Below, piece after piece: positions 1-6,422 of a DNA stretch of 17,127 nucleotides; within the stretch, counting starts at the first letter, position 1; every line of letters begins with the position of its first letter. Source of the stretch: UBA1738 sp045658645 (GTDB lineage Bacteria > Bacillota > Clostridia > UBA1381); the NCBI GenBank assembly GCA_045658645.1, contig JAZOVJ010000030.1:1-17127 (forward strand), in the 5' to 3' direction. Position numbers and translations under genes: made by a program. Below the pieces are notes generated by a model. The model did not search any database and had not been told where the DNA came from. It saw nothing but the letters and a program-made list of their open reading frames with translations.

Positions 1-2007
1 TAAGTTCTTTGCTACTGCAGAGCTAACTACATCATAGTACCATGCATTTGTGTCAATGTCTGAGAACTTATCAAGAACGTTTGCAGGAGTTGGAGTAGGA
101 GCAGGTGTAGGTGTTGGTGTTGATGCCGGTCTGCTTCCGCCACCACCGTATGATGGTTTTGTAGTAGGTGTTGGTGTTGTTTCCGGAGTAGGAACAACAG
201 GCACTGCATATCCACACTTAGAACAAGGATCGCCATCGTGTTCTTCGTAGTCTAAGATGTCATCACAGATTGAACACATCACAGCGTGCTTGTCGCCGTC
301 AACTGCTTCATACTTGCTATAGTCACATGTAAGAGCCTTAACTATCTGATCCTTGATGTATACGTGACCATCTGCGCTTGCATGCATGCTGTCACCTAAT
401 TCAAGAACCATACCGCCGATTGCGTTAAGGTCCAAAGCAGTTACATCAATTGCTTCGTTAAAACCATTGATTTCTGCACCGGCAACATCAACGAATGCAA
501 AGCCTTTGTTTTCAGCTGCAAGAACTGAGAAGTACAGGTTAGCAACTTCAACTGCATAGTCGAAGTATTCGCCAGCGTCAATTACGTCACCAGCCATTGA
601 TATTTCAAGGCCATCTACCGGGTTATATATACCTACTACAACGAGTGTTGCATCAGGATTAATTGCCTGAATTTTTTCGATAGCAAGCTTGTTTTCTACA
701 GCGAATGAAACAACTGCATAAGCAAGATTTCTGGCATAATCGATAACTGTAGCATCAAGTGCAAGAACGCCGTCAACTACTAAATCCTTCTTGTCTTCTG
801 CCATAGCAAGAGCGCTCTGGATGTAAGATACACAGAAATTAATTGCAGCATCAACGTCAACCTTAGCAAGAATTTCTGCAGGAACGTTTTCAGAAACAGC
901 AGCCTTGATTTGTGCTACGGCGTCTTCAACCAGTGCAGTTCCTTCTGCATTAAGGTCAATAACCTGAAGCTGAGCCCAGATTTCATTTAATAGAGACTGA
1001 GTATCAGCGTCAATATACTTATCCCAATCAGGAATATCTGTTAGAGTAGCGTAAATAATGCTTGATGCATCCATCTGATATGTAATAAGGTCAGCCTTTG
1101 CGATTTCAGCTTCATTAGCTGCAATATATTCAACAACAGCTGAAGGAAGAAGTCTTGCTTCTGAAACTGTATTCTTACTAATATCATAGTTTTCAGCTAC
1201 AAGATCGAAGTAACCCTTATCAGCACGACCTATACCTGTACCGTAAACTGTGTCACCACCGATTGCTACGTAGTAGCTGTCTTCAGACTTTTCGTAGTGC
1301 TTGTGACCGATTTTTGCAATCTGTAGAGCAACTGTAGCCTTTAGTTCGTCAACATATCCGTTAACAACAGCCTTAATTTCAGCCATAGCGTCATCGATTG
1401 AAAATTCCTTTGCTTCTTCAACAACAACGATGATTTCAGCAATTAGTTCAGCAATATTTGCTTCGTCTTCAGCTGTGATTCCAAGAATGTCCTTAAGGAA
1501 AGCAACATAAGCATCAATCTTGTCTTCTGCTGATTCGTAATCTTCAGTTTCAACAATTTCGATGATTTCTTTAACTTCATCTTTAACCTGTTCAACAATT
1601 TCGTCCACGATGGCTTCCTCTTCTACTGTAAGGTCAAGAAGAGCCTTAGCGTGTGCAACGTAAGCGTCAGCCTTTTCTTCAGCAGAAAGGTCAGCCATAG
1701 CGATTGCGATAATAGCATTAACTTCGTCTATGATTGCATCTTCAATAGCCTCAACGTCTTCAACGCCTGCTTTTGTTGCTGCATCTTTAGCTGCTGCAAT
1801 GTAATCAGCAACCTTTGCTGCTTTTTCTTCTTCTGTACCATTTTCGATTACGTCAATAAGGGCATCGATTTCAGCTTTCGCATCAGCGATAACGCCTTCT
1901 GCATAATCTTTTACCGCATTTACGTCATTTAAATCATACGCAAATGTTGTTGAGCATGTTCCTAGCATCATTGCAAGAACAAGCACGCATGAAATAATCT
2001 TTTTCAT
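1..2007 (-). CDS. SLH-anchored surface protein with degenerate SGNH/GDSL hydrolase-like domain (3' end outside window)
   Basis: I translated this frame by hand: it is open for 669 codons from ATG 2007 to the window edge, with AAGGAGG upstream. Residues 1-22 are a signal peptide (Lys-rich start, hydrophobic core, TFA-Y cleavage). Residues about 59-207 hold three acidic helical repeats of about 47-50 residues sharing A-Y-[VI]-A followed by a D/E-rich helix. Residues 245-560 resemble an SGNH/GDSL hydrolase: block I reads GGDT (250-253), INPDAT then VVVGIYNP (449-462) is the typical core strand, and block V keeps D539-x-x-H542. The nucleophile Ser is replaced by Thr253, and where block III GxND is expected (310-313) the sequence is YQMD. 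C578/C581 and C595/C598 form a possible zinc knuckle. A Thr-Pro/Gly linker (606-642) leads to the start of an SLH domain (FSDID...AWYYDVV, from 648). It is probably exported and held on the cell wall; the substrate is unknown and catalysis is doubtful. It is probably co-transcribed with the acyl-CoA synthetase gene 31 bases upstream. Confidence 0.85.
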   Translation of the reverse strand, partial: MKKIISCVLVLAMMLGTCSTTFAYDLNDVNAVKDYAEGVIADAKAEIDALIDVIENGTEEEKAAKVADYIAAAKDAATKAGVEDVEAIEDAIIDEVNAIIAIAMADLSAEEKADAYVAHAKALLDLTVEEEAIVDEIVEQVKDEVKEIIEIVETEDYESAEDKIDAYVAFLKDILGITAEDEANIAELIAEIIVVVEEAKEFSIDDAMAEIKAVVNGYVDELKATVALQIAKIGHKHYEKSEDSYYVAIGGDTVYGTGIGRADKGYFDLVAENYDISKNTVSEARLLPSAVVEYIAANEAEIAKADLITYQMDASSIIYATLTDIPDWDKYIDADTQSLLNEIWAQLQVIDLNAEGTALVEDAVAQIKAAVSENVPAEILAKVDVDAAINFCVSYIQSALAMAEDKKDLVVDGVLALDATVIDYARNLAYAVVSFAVENKLAIEKIQAINPDATLVVVGIYNPVDGLEISMAGDVIDAGEYFDYAVEVANLYFSVLAAENKGFAFVDVAGAEINGFNEAIDVTALDLNAIGGMVLELGDSMHASADGHVYIKDQIVKALTCDYSKYEAVDGDKHAVMCSICDDILDYEEHDGDPCSKCGYAVPVVPTPETTPTPTTKPSYGGGGSRPASTPTPTPAPTPTPANVLDKFSDIDTNAWYYDVVSSAVAKNL

Positions 2008-2038
2008 ACTTTTTTCCTCCTTAAAATTTTATATAATT

Positions 2039-3778
2039 TTATTTTTTCTGCATAAGAGATGTATAGTCAAAGTCAGCGTAAAGCTTTTCAAGCTTTCGGT
2101 AGTCGTTTTTACCCATTCCGGTAAGCGGAATTTCGTCAACACACACTATTCCGACAGGCTTGCCTCTCTCCTCAAGCTGTGAGTCACAGATGTTGAAGAT
2201 GTCTTTGCATACAGCGTTCTGGTCACAATCTGAGAGAGTGACTAAAACCAAAGGAACCTGCCCCTGACCGTGTTCTATGTCAGTTATGCCAACTGCGCAA
2301 CAATTTCTGACATTAGGATGCTCAGATATCAGACTTTCGATGTTGACGGGGAAGATTTTGTGCCCGTCAAATCGTGTAATCATTCGCTTAATGCGTCCGT
2401 TTACAAATAAATAGCCGTCTTCATCTAAATATCCAATATCACCCGAATGGATCCAGTAGTTTCCGTCCGGATGTTTGCGCATAACATTTTCAGTTTCTTT
2501 AGGGTTGTTGTAATAACCCTTCATCATAGAAGGACCGGTTACACAAATTTCGCCTTCCTCCATGACATCAAGTTCTTCAAAAGTATCTGGGTTAAATATA
2601 CCAACAGTAGTAGTTATTGAAGGAATACCAACACTTCCCGGTTTGTAAATTTCTTCTGCACAGAATGAAACTGCAGCAGAAAGTTCACTCATTCCATAGC
2701 CTTGAGCAAGGTTTCGGTGCATGTTGTGTTTTTTCAAGAATGTGTGTAATTTCCCTTCAAGACCTTCGTTCATGGTATCTCCGCCGGAGCCTAATGTGAT
2801 AAGGAAAGAAAGGTCAAGGTTCTGAACCTCGCGGCTTTCCATCAAAATCTCATAAAATGCCGGAACACTTACCATGTGTTGTGGTCTGAACTTTTTAACA
2901 AGTTCGCCCATTCTGTTAGGTTGGAAGTTCGGTACCAATACAAGTGTAAGTCCGATGGATAGTGGCATATGCATACCGCATACCAATCCATATGATGAAA
3001 ATACAGGAATGATACCCAGGAATTTCTCTTTACGCTTGGTACAAATGCTTGAATGCTTGAAGTTAAATGCAACTGCATTCATACTGTCATTGGTAATCAT
3101 TACACCTTTAGGAAATCCGGTTGTTCCTCCTGTGTAGGTAATCGCTGCAGGTGCATCACCCTTGTATGAAGCGGTAGGGGATGTAACCCCTTTTCCTTTT
3201 TTCAGAAAATCGTCCCATGAAATAACAGTGGAGCTGTAATTCACAGGAATGTGAGAAGTCATTGACTTGTATAGTTTTGCTATAGGTGGTAATGACCTAA
3301 GAGCTGATTGTACTATAATATACTCCTGTTCAATCTCAGACCGGATCTGACGTACTTTTGAGTAGGCGAGATCCAGAACAATAAGAATTTTTGATTCTGA
3401 TTCCTGAACCATTCGTTTAATGCTGTTTACGTCCATTCTCGGGTCAATGGTGTTTGCCGTTGCACCAAGCTTGTTGAGGGCATAAATAGCAACTACCGTT
3501 TCCGGTACGGATACGGTAAGCAACGATACAATTTCACCTTCTTTAACACCAATGGCATGGAATGCATCAGCACATTTATCTATACGTTCGAAGAATTCCC
3601 TGTACTTGATGCTTTTGCCATAATAATGCAAAGCAACCTGTTCAAGATATTCTTTGTTTACCTGTTTTAAATGTTCATAAGCCGTACATCTTGGCATATC
3701 CTCTTTAAGTGCCTCTTCGCTATAATGCTTTAGCCAAGGCTTTGTCTGAGAAGGTTTAGTCATGGTGCTTTGTATCAT
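2039..3778 (-). CDS. AMP-forming acyl-CoA synthetase (long/medium-chain fatty acid-CoA ligase-like)
   Basis: This 579-residue adenylate-forming enzyme activates a carboxylic acid, probably a fatty acid, to acyl-AMP and then acyl-CoA in the cytoplasm. The ANL-family motifs are all present in order: P-loop TYTGGTTGFPKG (214-225), A5 QGYGMSE (359-365), A7 SGDIGY (445-450), the hinge/A8 stretch from GRIKR (461-481) and the A10 catalytic Lys in TGMGKNDYRK (K557). Length and motif set fit a stand-alone acyl-CoA ligase; there is no carrier-protein domain. The ATG at 3778 has AAGGAGG seven bases upstream and lies behind a consensus promoter, which supports this start. The next gene downstream, for the SLH surface protein, begins 31 bases after the stop with no terminator between, so the two are probably one transcript. 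The acyl substrate cannot be read from sequence; aryl-CoA or bile-acid-type ligases share this fold, so the substrate class is an inference. Confidence 0.88.
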   Translation of the reverse strand: MIQSTMTKPSQTKPWLKHYSEEALKEDMPRCTAYEHLKQVNKEYLEQVALHYYGKSIKYREFFERIDKCADAFHAIGVKEGEIVSLLTVSVPETVVAIYALNKLGATANTIDPRMDVNSIKRMVQESESKILIVLDLAYSKVRQIRSEIEQEYIIVQSALRSLPPIAKLYKSMTSHIPVNYSSTVISWDDFLKKGKGVTSPTASYKGDAPAAITYTGGTTGFPKGVMITNDSMNAVAFNFKHSSICTKRKEKFLGIIPVFSSYGLVCGMHMPLSIGLTLVLVPNFQPNRMGELVKKFRPQHMVSVPAFYEILMESREVQNLDLSFLITLGSGGDTMNEGLEGKLHTFLKKHNMHRNLAQGYGMSELSAAVSFCAEEIYKPGSVGIPSITTTVGIFNPDTFEELDVMEEGEICVTGPSMMKGYYNNPKETENVMRKHPDGNYWIHSGDIGYLDEDGYLFVNGRIKRMITRFDGHKIFPVNIESLISEHPNVRNCCAVGITDIEHGQGQVPLVLVTLSDCDQNAVCKDIFNICDSQLEERGKPVGIVCVDEIPLTGMGKNDYRKLEKLYADFDYTSLMQKK

Positions 3779-3841
3779 TTGAAGACCTCCTTAATCTGTA
3801 GGATACCTCGCAATAGTTTATATAACTGTAAGGTTGCCATA

Positions 3842-3870
3842 AGTATACTCTTTTTTTCAGTATTTGTCAA
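3842..3870 (-). promoter_or_regulatory. sigma-A promoter for the acyl-CoA synthetase/SLH protein pair
   Basis: Read on the minus strand, TTGACA (3870-3865) and TATACT (3847-3842) are separated by exactly 17 bases, an almost perfect housekeeping promoter. Transcription would start near 3835, giving a leader of about 57 bases before the ATG at 3778. I see no clear operator or riboswitch in the leader. Confidence 0.8.
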
Positions 3871-3961
3871 GGTTTTTACAATTTTTACCAGTTTTCAATT
3901 TATGTATTATTTGTTTTTTATTTTGATGTTTTTAATAGCAGGTATGTGTTTTATCGCGAAT

Positions 3962-3998
3962 AAAAAAACAACGATTTCAAATTGTAAAAATCGTTGTT
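3962..3998 (-). terminator. Rho-independent terminator of the XRE-desulfoferrodoxin gene
   Basis: An 11-bp perfect stem (3967-3977 with 3988-3998) has a 10-base loop. On the minus strand it is followed by a run of T (complement of 3962-3968). It lies directly after the stop of the gene ending at 4005. The rest of the 226-base gap 3779-4004 holds the acyl-CoA synthetase leader and promoter, and an AT-rich stretch (3871-3961) in which I see nothing. Confidence 0.85.
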
Positions 3999-4004
3999 AT
4001 GGTT

Positions 4005-4589
4005 TCAGATTCTTAATTCAAATAGTCCGTGGGTGTTGCAGTAATAGAACATTTTGCCGCCACGCATTTGCGGAAAGCAGAGTTCGCCGTCTTGTTCCGG
4101 GTAAAGTTTAATAGTAAGAACTCTGTCAAAACGTACGTAAGAAACAAAAGAAATGTAATGCTCCTTTGTCATAGGATGAGGGAATGTGATATAATACTCA
4201 TCCTCTATTTTCTCGATATTCAAAGTGTGAACTTCATCAGGAACGCTTGGTTTTAGGGCGGCAAGTTTTCTCCCGCAACAAATAATTTCTGCATCGCCGA
4301 CGCTTGTTATCAGGTTTCCGCACTTTTTGCAAACATAAAACCTGGTCCTTTTCACATTGCAAGCGTTCGACTTTATTTTCGGCATTTCGCCTTCTAAAAG
4401 CTTGGAAACGTCAATGCCAAATTCTTTTGAAAGTGCAGATACAAGACTGACGTCAGGAAAACCATGCCCCGTTTCCCATTTGGAAACGGTTTTTGGAGAA
4501 ATTCCTAATCTTTCTGCCACGTCTTTTTGTGTAAGTCCTTTTTCTTTTCGTAAAGAAGCAATCAATTTCCCTGTTTTTGACAAATCCAT
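4005..4589 (-). CDS. XRE-family regulator fused to a desulfoferrodoxin-like iron domain
   Basis: This is a 194-residue two-part protein. Residues 5-65 are a Cro/CI helix-turn-helix (KGLTQKDVAERLGISPKTVSKWE), so it should bind DNA. Residues 84-194 look like desulfoferrodoxin/superoxide reductase. There is a desulforedoxin-type four-Cys site (C87, C90, C104, C105), then HPMTKEH (H138, H144) and CNTHGLF (C184, H187). By eye, EVH at 119-121 aligns with the EKH of superoxide reductase, so all four His and the Cys iron ligands seem kept while the catalytic Lys is Val120. This suggests an iron- or redox-sensing repressor rather than an efficient reductase (inference). I place the start at ATG 4589: the GGGAGGTGG ribosome site ends about seven bases upstream, whereas an in-frame GTG at 4598 would sit inside that site. 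The gene follows the FAD-Rieske gene in the same direction, with its own promoter between. Confidence 0.85.
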   Translation of the reverse strand: MDLSKTGKLIASLRKEKGLTQKDVAERLGISPKTVSKWETGHGFPDVSLVSALSKEFGIDVSKLLEGEMPKIKSNACNVKRTRFYVCKKCGNLITSVGDAEIICCGRKLAALKPSVPDEVHTLNIEKIEDEYYITFPHPMTKEHYISFVSYVRFDRVLTIKLYPEQDGELCFPQMRGGKMFYYCNTHGLFELRI

Positions 4590-4608
4590 TTTCGCCACCT
4601 CCCAAAGG

Positions 4609-4639
4609 CTATTTTATATCCTTTAGTTAAAATAGTCAA
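4609..4639 (-). promoter_or_regulatory. promoter of the XRE-desulfoferrodoxin gene with overlapping inverted repeat
   Basis: On the minus strand TTGACT (4639-4634) and TAAAAT (4616-4611) are 17 bases apart; TATAAA at a 15-base spacing is an alternative -10. An inverted repeat, CTATTTTA (4609-4616) and TAAAATAG (4628-4635), separated by 11 bases, covers the -10 and touches the -35. Such placement fits a repressor operator, perhaps for autoregulation by the encoded XRE protein. The operator role is inference; in AT-rich DNA an 8-bp repeat can arise by chance. Confidence 0.55.
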
Positions 4640-4661
4640 TCCACTAATCGTTTACCGGAGA

Positions 4662-4697
4662 AACTATATCAGTCAGAACTATATCAGTCAGAACTAT
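4662..4697. repeat. 15-bp tandem repeat, 2.4 copies, across the stop of the FAD-Rieske gene
   Basis: The unit AACTATATCAGTCAG occurs at 4662-4676 and 4677-4691, with a partial third copy AACTAT at 4692-4697. It covers the last codons and the TGA stop (4684-4686) of the Rieske oxidoreductase and continues into the spacer. Because 15 is a multiple of three, each full copy carries the same in-frame TGA. It looks like a recent slippage duplication. Confidence 0.9.
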
Positions 4698-6006
4698 GGG
4701 TTTTGCCGATATTTGCATCACCGGTTGCAGGGTTATCAATTAATTTGCCGTCTGCATCAAATCGTGAACCATGACAAGGACAATCCCAGGAATGTTCAAA
4801 TTTATTCCAATTTAGAGCACAACCAAGGTGTGGACAACGTGGCGAAGTTGGCTTTACAAGATGGAGTGTTGATTCAAAACCGTTTACTAATAGCTGAAGT
4901 TTTAAAATGCTTCTGTCAGGGGCAAAGATATCGGCATAATCAGGGGTCTTATCCTGAACTATTCCGGAAAGAATTTTGGCTGAAACCATAGAGGATGTGA
5001 TACCCCACTTATTAAAACCCGTTGCAACTAAAAGGTCAGGGGTTTTGGAAGAATATTGACCAATATAAGGCACAGAATCAAGGCTCATACAGTCCTGCGC
5101 GGACCACTTAAATTTCAAAATACTGTCAGGATAATATTTACGGGAAAAAGCCTCTAATTCCTGCCACGAACCACCGCTTTTTCCTGTACGGTGACTGCCA
5201 CCGCCAAGCAAAAGAAGCCCCTTGTATTCCCTGAGAGAAAGGCCTTTTTTATCCTCATCAACATACATTCCGTGTAAGGTGTCGGCGCCTTCAAAAGCCG
5301 ATACATAGCTGCGATGTTGATAGAGCTTTAAAAAGTATCCTCCGTGCTTGTTTATAAACGGAAAATGGGTGCATATTATTGCCTTTTTAAAGGTAATTTT
5401 ATAACCGTTTGACTTGGCATAACAAGGCCCGATTTCGTTTATAAACGAGTGTTCATAGATGTTCAGATTTTCAGAGATAGCCTTTGTAAATTTAAGGGGA
5501 TTAAACTGTGCCTGATTGTCAAAGCAAACAGCACCTTTTGTTTCAAAGGGCAGTTCTTTTGCTTCTTCAAAACTTGCGGAAAATCCCAGAAAATTTACGG
5601 CATCAACTTCTTTTTCAATTATGTTTTGGTTGGTAAGAGAATAGGTAAAAGCTCTCTTTTTTTCAAAGTCGCAATCAATGTTTTTGCATAGCTTTTCGTA
5701 TTCCGATACTGCGTCCTGATTAGCAAAAAGGTACTTTTGGGCGCCGTCTTTGCCGATAGAATTTATGAGCTTATCGTAGATAAGACCGTGCTGTGACGTG
5801 ATTTTTGCTGTGGTATTTTTTGTGGCGCCGGAGCAAATGGAAGAGCCTTCAGCCAGGATATAATCAATGCCTTTTTGGTTAAGATAATATGCACATAATA
5901 TTCCGCAAATTCCACCGCCTATGATTAAAATATCTGTCTTTTTATCTTCCTCAATCTTGCTGAAACGTGGCAACAAAACCTCATCTGTCCATACTGATTT
6001 ATTCAT
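4684..6006 (-). CDS. FAD-dependent oxidoreductase (DAO family) with C-terminal Rieske [2Fe-2S] domain
   Basis: A 440-residue cytoplasmic flavoprotein. The N-terminal Rossmann motif DILIIGGGICG (25-35) and acidic E53 bind FAD, and the body fits the D-amino-acid-oxidase/glycine-oxidase superfamily. The C-terminal 60 residues are a Rieske domain with CPHLGC (C391, H393, C396) and CPCHGS (C409, C411, H412). That gives both Cys/His cluster ligand pairs and the two Cys that form the disulfide in bc1-type Rieske proteins. This fusion is known in Firmicutes but its substrate is not established; electron passage between cluster and flavin is expected. I chose ATG 6006, with GGAGG five bases upstream; an upstream in-frame ATG at 6048 has no ribosome site and would add 14 residues before the conserved start. 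The C-terminal tail after the Rieske fold ends in a 15-bp tandem repeat. No strong promoter is visible in 6007-6099. The redox-type XRE regulator gene lies 94 bases downstream with no terminator between. Confidence 0.88.
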   Translation of the reverse strand: MNKSVWTDEVLLPRFSKIEEDKKTDILIIGGGICGILCAYYLNQKGIDYILAEGSSICSGATKNTTAKITSQHGLIYDKLINSIGKDGAQKYLFANQDAVSEYEKLCKNIDCDFEKKRAFTYSLTNQNIIEKEVDAVNFLGFSASFEEAKELPFETKGAVCFDNQAQFNPLKFTKAISENLNIYEHSFINEIGPCYAKSNGYKITFKKAIICTHFPFINKHGGYFLKLYQHRSYVSAFEGADTLHGMYVDEDKKGLSLREYKGLLLLGGGSHRTGKSGGSWQELEAFSRKYYPDSILKFKWSAQDCMSLDSVPYIGQYSSKTPDLLVATGFNKWGITSSMVSAKILSGIVQDKTPDYADIFAPDRSILKLQLLVNGFESTLHLVKPTSPRCPHLGCALNWNKFEHSWDCPCHGSRFDADGKLIDNPATGDANIGKTHSSD

Positions 6007-6099
6007 AATATCCTCCATAGCGTTTTTTATAGTATTCGTAAAAAACATTAAATAATGTAATTTTTTTCTTTTAATTACAGAGATTTATTACGTAAACAC

Positions 6100-6128
6100 T
6101 TGACATTATGCGGACTTTGTGCTATAAT
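6100..6128 (+). promoter_or_regulatory. sigma-A promoter of the lysine operon
   Basis: TTGACA (6100-6105) and TATAAT (6123-6128), both perfect consensus hexamers, are 17 bases apart. Transcription should start near 6135, just before the lysine riboswitch. A promoter this strong fits an operon controlled afterwards by attenuation. Confidence 0.92.
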
Positions 6129-6140
6129 TACAGGCAGTTA

Positions 6141-6312
6141 ATTTGGTAGAGGTGCATTTTGTAAAGAGTACCACATAGATATTGTAGCAGTGACAACTGT
6201 GATGCTATGGCGGGAAAGGTGCAGGTGCCGAGGACGGTTATGTCAAAAACCGGTCCGGCAAAGTGAAATAAGATTTGCTTTGTTGTCGCATCAATTGGTG
6301 CGGAGAGCTATC
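6141..6312 (+). ncRNA. lysine riboswitch (L-box) aptamer
   Basis: The leader carries the conserved blocks of the lysine aptamer in order: GGTAGAGGTGC with AAGAGTA (6145-6170), GGGAAAGGTGC with GGTGCCGAGGA (about 6211-6236), a P5-like hairpin (GCATC...GGTGC, 6288-6301) and the closing GGAGAGCTATC (6302-6312). They match the B. subtilis lysC leader as I remember it. P1 can form between GGTAG (6145-6149) and CTATC (6308-6312). When lysine is bound, P1 holds CTATC and the terminator downstream can fold; without lysine, GCTATC can pair with GATAGC (6352-6357) as antiterminator. The operon behind it makes lysine, which confirms the ligand class by context. Exact helix ends are estimated. Confidence 0.92.
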
Positions 6313-6351
6313 GCTAATTTGTTTTTTGTGTAGAATACAAAGAATTACAAA

Positions 6352-6384
6352 GATAGCCTGCCAAAAATAGGGCTATCATTTTTT
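6352..6384 (+). terminator. riboswitch-controlled terminator (expression platform)
   Basis: GATAGCC (6352-6358) pairs with GGCTATC (6371-6377) across a 12-base loop and is followed by ATTTTTT. The left arm can instead pair with GCTATC at 6307-6312 of the aptamer, so the terminator and the antiterminator exclude each other. This is transcriptional attenuation of the lysA operon by lysine. The gap 6007-6422 is thus filled by the promoter, riboswitch and terminator; 6007-6099 holds only the leader of the divergent FAD gene. Confidence 0.9.
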
Positions 6385-6422
6385 ATGTAAATAGCCAAGT
6401 ATTTTTGAAAGGGAGAAAAATT

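Noticed and set aside
50..250. Open frames on both strands over the Thr-Pro region, including a Val/Gly-rich and a His/Leu-rich peptide
   Set aside because: They are artefacts of the repetitive Thr-Pro codons of the SLH protein read in other frames; neither has a ribosome site or a plausible sequence.
1651..1932. Plus-strand open frame rich in Cys and Phe within the helical repeats of the SLH protein
   Set aside because: It is the reverse complement of Glu/Lys/Ala-rich codons; no ribosome site or family resemblance.
3770..4111. Plus-strand 113-codon open frame across the acyl-CoA synthetase leader
   Set aside because: It runs antisense through the promoter and terminator of the flanking minus-strand genes and into the XRE gene; no ribosome site.
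4662..4697. Tandem repeat as a CRISPR or attachment site
   Set aside because: The copies are directly adjacent without spacers, only 15 bases long, and there is no integrase or cas gene nearby.
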